Positions 6,192 through 8,730 of a stretch of DNA of 8,730 nucleotides are shown piece after piece (positions within the stretch are counted from its first letter, which is position 1; the number at the start of each line of letters is the position of its first letter). Made by a program: the position numbers and the translations under genes. Below the pieces are notes generated by a model. It was not told the origin of the DNA. It worked only from the letters and a program-made list of their open reading frames with translations, and did no database searches. This DNA comes from Chloroflexota bacterium (lineage in GTDB: Bacteria > Chloroflexota > Chloroflexia > Chloroflexales > Kallotenuaceae): NCBI GenBank assembly GCA_019240175.1, contig JAFAYS010001123.1:1-8730 (forward strand), read 5' to 3'.

Positions 6192-7997
6192 TCAGGCGCT
6201 GCCCACGCCGTCGAAGGGTGCCGCGTCGAGCGCCAGCGCATCTTCCGCTTGATGTACCACTACGCGATTGCGGCCTGAGCGCTTGGCCTCGTAGAGCGCG
6301 GCATCGGCCTGTTGCAGCAGCGGCGCGAGATCGCTGATCGGCGTGCGTGTGGCGGCGACACCAAAGCTGGCCGTCGCCGTGATCGGGCCACTGTCGCTGG
6401 GAATCTCTGTCTGCATAATGCCAATCCGCAGCCGCTCGGCCACATGCTGGGCGGTCGCCTCGTCGGCATCCTGCACCAGCAGCACAAACTCCTCGCCGCC
6501 GTAGCGCGCCAAAATATCGATGTCACGGGCCAGCGACTGGCAGACGTGAGCCACGCTGCGCAGCACCTGATCGCCGATCGCGTGGCCGTAGGTATCGTTG
6601 ATCTGCTTGAAGCGATCGACGTCGAAGATCACGACCGCGAGCGGCAGATCGTGGCGCTGTGTGCGCTTCATCTCGCGCTCGGCCAGCCCAAAGAACGCGC
6701 GACGATTGAGCAGGCCGGTCAGGGCATCGGTCTCGGCTAGCTGCTTGAGCTGTTTGATCAAGACCTCGCGCTCCTGCTCCACGCGCTGGCGCTCGGAGAT
6801 CTCGCGGGTCAGCTCGGCGTTAGTTTGCGTCAGCGCCTCGGTGCGCTCTTGCACCCGCTGCTCCAACGACTCATTGAGCGATTGCAGCTCGGCCTCATGC
6901 TGCAACAGGCTCGATACCAGGGTGCTCAGCGATGTCGAAAGCACATTCACCTCGGTGTAGCTGGGCACGACCGGCAGCTGTGCGCTCATATTGCCCTGAC
7001 GAATGCGTCGCGCCGCGCTGCTCAGCGCCAGCAGTGGCCGCGCGATCCGTCCGGCCATGATCCAGCCCACACAGATAAACAGCAGGCTGGTCAGGCTGCC
7101 AACGAAGAAGATCTGCTGTTGGAGGCTGGTGACCGGCGTGAAGGCCGCGTCGACAGCCTGGCGCGTCACCGTGATCCAGCCCAGGCCTGGGTACGAGCGG
7201 TAGCCGCTGCTGGCGCTGAAGCCAGTCAGATAGGTTTTGCCGTCGGGCCACTCCTCGATCAGGTAGCTATTGACGCCTTGCTGCGCTTGTTGCAGGCTGC
7301 GCAGTTTCAGTGTCTGCCCGCGCAGTTCGGCGGGTCCCATCAGCACGTTGCCTTCTTTGCTCAGCACCAGCATCTCGATCGCGTTACGATCTTCGACGCT
7401 TTTGAGCACCGAGTGCTCGACTTCTTGCGCCCAGGTCCAGCTGAGATGCGCGCCCAGCACGCCCAGCGGCGCTCCCTGCTGCGAGGTCACCGGCACCGAA
7501 ACATCGACAAAGCGCAGCGGCTCGCCGGTGTTGTTGGGCAGCAGCTTGGCCAGCAGCATTGCCTCGTGGACATCGCCGACAAATGGCTGCTGGAGCGCGC
7601 CCTGATACCAGGGTCGTTGCGAAACATCGACGCCTTCCAGCAGCATTTTGGTGCTAGCCTGGACGCTGCCCTGCGGATCGGCAAAGCCGATCCAGGCATA
7701 GTCGGGATAGGTATCTTGGAGCTTCTCAAGCAGCGCGCGGCGCTCGGCGGGATCGGCGGCGGGATTGCGCATGACGTTCAACGTCGCGGCGATCTGAATA
7801 TCGCGGTAGCGCTCGAACATGCCACGGTCGAGCTTATCGCTCATTTGGAAGGCTAGCTCGGCCAACGAGTGTCCAATATCGCGCTGGACCTGCCGCGTGG
7901 TGGTTCGCCCGATGATCAGGCCAAGCATGAGCGTAAGAATCAGCGTGATGATGCCGAACGCGAGCGCTAGATGCGCTTTGAGGCTTTGAGGCCGCAT
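6192..7997 (-). CDS. Membrane-bound diguanylate cyclase (dCache sensor, HAMP, GGDEF)
   Basis: Makes cyclic di-GMP from two GTP at the inner face of the membrane, probably controlled by an extracytoplasmic ligand. The 601 residues show a first membrane helix at about 9-30 and a periplasmic dCache-like sensor at about 35-290 with RPWY at 128-131. A second helix lies at about 296-316, a HAMP domain at about 317-370 and a coiled coil at about 365-420. The GGDEF domain spans about 421-582: DALTGLLNRR at 424-433, FDVDRFKQINDTYGH at 458-472, and the active-site loop GGEEF at 500-504. An intact inhibitory I-site, RDID at 491-494, lies five residues before GGEEF, so product inhibition is expected. There is no EAL or HD-GYP domain. 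AGGGA stands 7 nt before the ATG. The gene diverges from the transporter gene, and serC follows on the same strand. The ligand and output are unknown. Confidence 0.95.
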   Translation of the reverse strand: MRPQSLKAHLALAFGIITLILTLMLGLIIGRTTTRQVQRDIGHSLAELAFQMSDKLDRGMFERYRDIQIAATLNVMRNPAADPAERRALLEKLQDTYPDYAWIGFADPQGSVQASTKMLLEGVDVSQRPWYQGALQQPFVGDVHEAMLLAKLLPNNTGEPLRFVDVSVPVTSQQGAPLGVLGAHLSWTWAQEVEHSVLKSVEDRNAIEMLVLSKEGNVLMGPAELRGQTLKLRSLQQAQQGVNSYLIEEWPDGKTYLTGFSASSGYRSYPGLGWITVTRQAVDAAFTPVTSLQQQIFFVGSLTSLLFICVGWIMAGRIARPLLALSSAARRIRQGNMSAQLPVVPSYTEVNVLSTSLSTLVSSLLQHEAELQSLNESLEQRVQERTEALTQTNAELTREISERQRVEQEREVLIKQLKQLAETDALTGLLNRRAFFGLAEREMKRTQRHDLPLAVVIFDVDRFKQINDTYGHAIGDQVLRSVAHVCQSLARDIDILARYGGEEFVLLVQDADEATAQHVAERLRIGIMQTEIPSDSGPITATASFGVAATRTPISDLAPLLQQADAALYEAKRSGRNRVVVHQAEDALALDAAPFDGVGSA

Positions 7998-8004
7998 ATT
8001 GAGA

Positions 8005-8009
8005 TCCCT
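8005..8009 (-). promoter_or_regulatory. Shine-Dalgarno site of the diguanylate cyclase gene
   Basis: The minus strand reads AGGGA, 7 nt before the ATG at 7997. This supports the chosen start, which places the first membrane helix directly after a short basic N-terminus. Confidence 0.6.
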
Positions 8010-8069
8010 GTGAGTATTGTGCTAGAACGCTCGCAACAGCGCGGGATCTGCTGCAATGTCAGGATTCAT

Positions 8070-8104
8070 AGAGAACATCAATAGTTTTGCCCTATTGGTT
8101 CTCT
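8070..8104. repeat. Bulged inverted repeat (13 paired bases) upstream of the cyclase gene
   Basis: AGAGAAC (8070-8076) pairs with GTTCTCT (8098-8104), and CAATAG (8079-8084) pairs with CTATTG (8092-8097). The only interruptions are a 2-nt AT bulge on the left arm and a 7-nt loop. It lies 73-107 nt before the cyclase ATG. No T-run follows on either strand, so it is not a typical terminator. It may be an operator or a leader-RNA structure. Confidence 0.55.
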
Positions 8105-8114
8105 GAACGTACTG

Positions 8115-8131
8115 TACCATTGTCAGTGGTA
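8115..8131. promoter_or_regulatory. Operator-like imperfect palindrome TACCATTGTCAGTGGTA
   Basis: The 17-nt element is symmetric about base 8123 with one mismatched pair (T8120/G8126). Its size and symmetry resemble binding sites of dimeric repressors such as the TetR or MarR type. No regulator gene is in the window, so the assignment is inference. Confidence 0.35.
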
Positions 8132-8327
8132 ACACGCGGGCTATCTCGATCAGGCCATTGGTGCCACGCTTGGATGGGCTACAGTTATGAGTAATCGGAT
8201 CGAGCGGGCTAGGGCGCGGAGCTACGGCGGACAGACGCTCAAACGTTGGGTGAGTTGGGCGCGGTGAATCCCTGCGCCAGCCGCGTTACAGCACAGCCTG
8301 GCTCGATCGATCCTGGACGTTCGTCGG

Positions 8328-8356
8328 TTGTGCATATGCGCATAGCAGGGTACACT
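8328..8356 (+). promoter_or_regulatory. Candidate promoter of the MFS transporter gene, giving a leaderless mRNA
   Basis: TTGTGC (8328-8333) and TACACT (8351-8356) are separated by 17 nt. The -10 ends only 7 nt before the ATG at 8364, so transcription would start at or next to the start codon. No good Shine-Dalgarno sequence precedes the ATG, which agrees with this. The spacer contains the perfect palindrome TATGCGCATA (8335-8344), overlapped by GCATATGC (8332-8339). Confidence 0.4.
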
Positions 8357-8363
8357 CCAACCT

Positions 8364-8730
8364 ATGCAACCTCACCAAGACTCAAGCCCTGTGCTGCTGC
8401 CATCGGCCCGTCGACGTGGCCTGATTGTGCTGCTGATAGGCAACTTTCTGATGTTCGGCGGCTTCTTCATGCTGATCCCGCTGATCTCGGTCCACTATGT
8501 TACGGATCTGGGCTTTACGGCGGCGGCGGTCGGCATTGTGCTGGCGGCGCGTCAGCTCACACAGCAAGGTCTCACGCTGTTTGGCGGGGCGCTCGCCGAC
8601 TCCTGGGGACCGAAGGGTCTGCTCTGCTGGGGCCTGGCGATCCGCTCGGTCGCGTTTGCCGGCCTGGCCTGGGCCGACTCGTTCGTCACGCTGCTGCTGC
8701 TCTGCATGCTGGCGGCGATCGGCGGCGCGC
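8364..8730 (+). CDS. MFS transporter, MdtH-like drug efflux family (DHA1), N-terminal part
   Basis: Inner-membrane carrier of the major facilitator superfamily, probably a proton-driven exporter. I translated 122 codons before the window ends; a full protein would be about 400 residues. Hydrophobic helices appear at about 19-43, 52-76, 86-104 and from 107. Between helices 2 and 3 lies MFS motif A, GGALADSWGPKG (74-85), with Asp79 and Lys84. The stretch RQLTQQGLTLFGGALAD (63-79) closely resembles, from memory, E. coli MdtH, so a multidrug-efflux type is likely. The substrate cannot be told. The ATG at 8364 is the only upstream ATG in frame, since a TAG lies at 8343-8345. A GTG at 8391 would shorten the leader peptide but keep helix 1. 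It is transcribed away from the cyclase gene. Confidence 0.9.
   Translation, partial: MQPHQDSSPVLLPSARRRGLIVLLIGNFLMFGGFFMLIPLISVHYVTDLGFTAAAVGIVLAARQLTQQGLTLFGGALADSWGPKGLLCWGLAIRSVAFAGLAWADSFVTLLLLCMLAAIGGA

Larger units (their letters stand above)
7998..8363. other. Divergent intergenic region between the cyclase and transporter genes
   Basis: These 366 bases hold no credible gene. On the cyclase side lie a bulged hairpin at 8070-8104 and a 17-nt imperfect palindrome at 8115-8131. On the transporter side a -35/-10 pair lies at 8328-8356. I could not find a convincing promoter for the cyclase gene. The stretch from about 8135 to 8325 shows nothing I can name. Confidence 0.7.

Noticed and set aside
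8000..8110. A c-di-GMP riboswitch in front of the cyclase gene
   Set aside because: The minus strand contains GGGCAAA, but the rest of the GEMM core (such as GACGCAAAGCC) is absent and the hairpin has a different architecture.
8382..8567. A 61-codon open frame on the minus strand opposite the transporter start
   Set aside because: It lies fully opposite the MFS reading frame, which shows motif A and membrane helices, and has no protein character of its own.

Overview
The window holds four long genes that read cleanly and one gene start, all ordinary bacterial housekeeping or accessory metabolism. The DNA is GC-rich inside the genes and clearly AT-rich in part of one intergenic gap. The gene content (a maltooligosyl-trehalose route, a membrane diguanylate cyclase, a lone serC) and short palindromes of the form GGGGCGTAT-NNN-ATACGCCCC suggest a free-living bacterium, possibly a Chloroflexota member. 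That placement comes from memory of similar repeats and is weak.

Layout. Four genes lie on the minus strand, so they read right to left. First is a membrane-bound diguanylate cyclase with dCache, HAMP and GGDEF domains (7997 to 6192). After a 116-nt gap without an obvious terminator comes serC, phosphoserine aminotransferase (6075 to 4990). A 624-nt non-coding gap follows (4366-4989). It carries a weak candidate terminator, two copies of a palindrome in opposite orientation, a short hairpin, and a promoter-like region with 11-nt direct repeats. Then comes treY, maltooligosyl trehalose synthase (4365 to 1312), which overlaps by 23 nt the start of a glycogen debranching enzyme of the GlgX/TreX type (1334 to beyond base 1). 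On the plus strand, diverging from the cyclase gene, an MdtH-like MFS transporter starts at 8364 and runs off the right edge.

How the genes work together. TreX/GlgX removes the branches of glycogen or starch-like glucan. TreY then turns the reducing end of the released maltooligosaccharides into a trehalose unit, and TreZ would release trehalose. TreZ is not in the window and may lie beyond the left edge. The overlap and the Shine-Dalgarno sequence inside treY indicate a coupled treYX operon. The serC, cyclase and transporter genes have no evident functional link to trehalose or to each other.

I found no undescribed system. The points most worth a second look are regulatory: the phased direct repeats upstream of treY, the oppositely oriented palindrome pair, a bulged hairpin upstream of the cyclase gene, and a promoter that would make the transporter mRNA leaderless.
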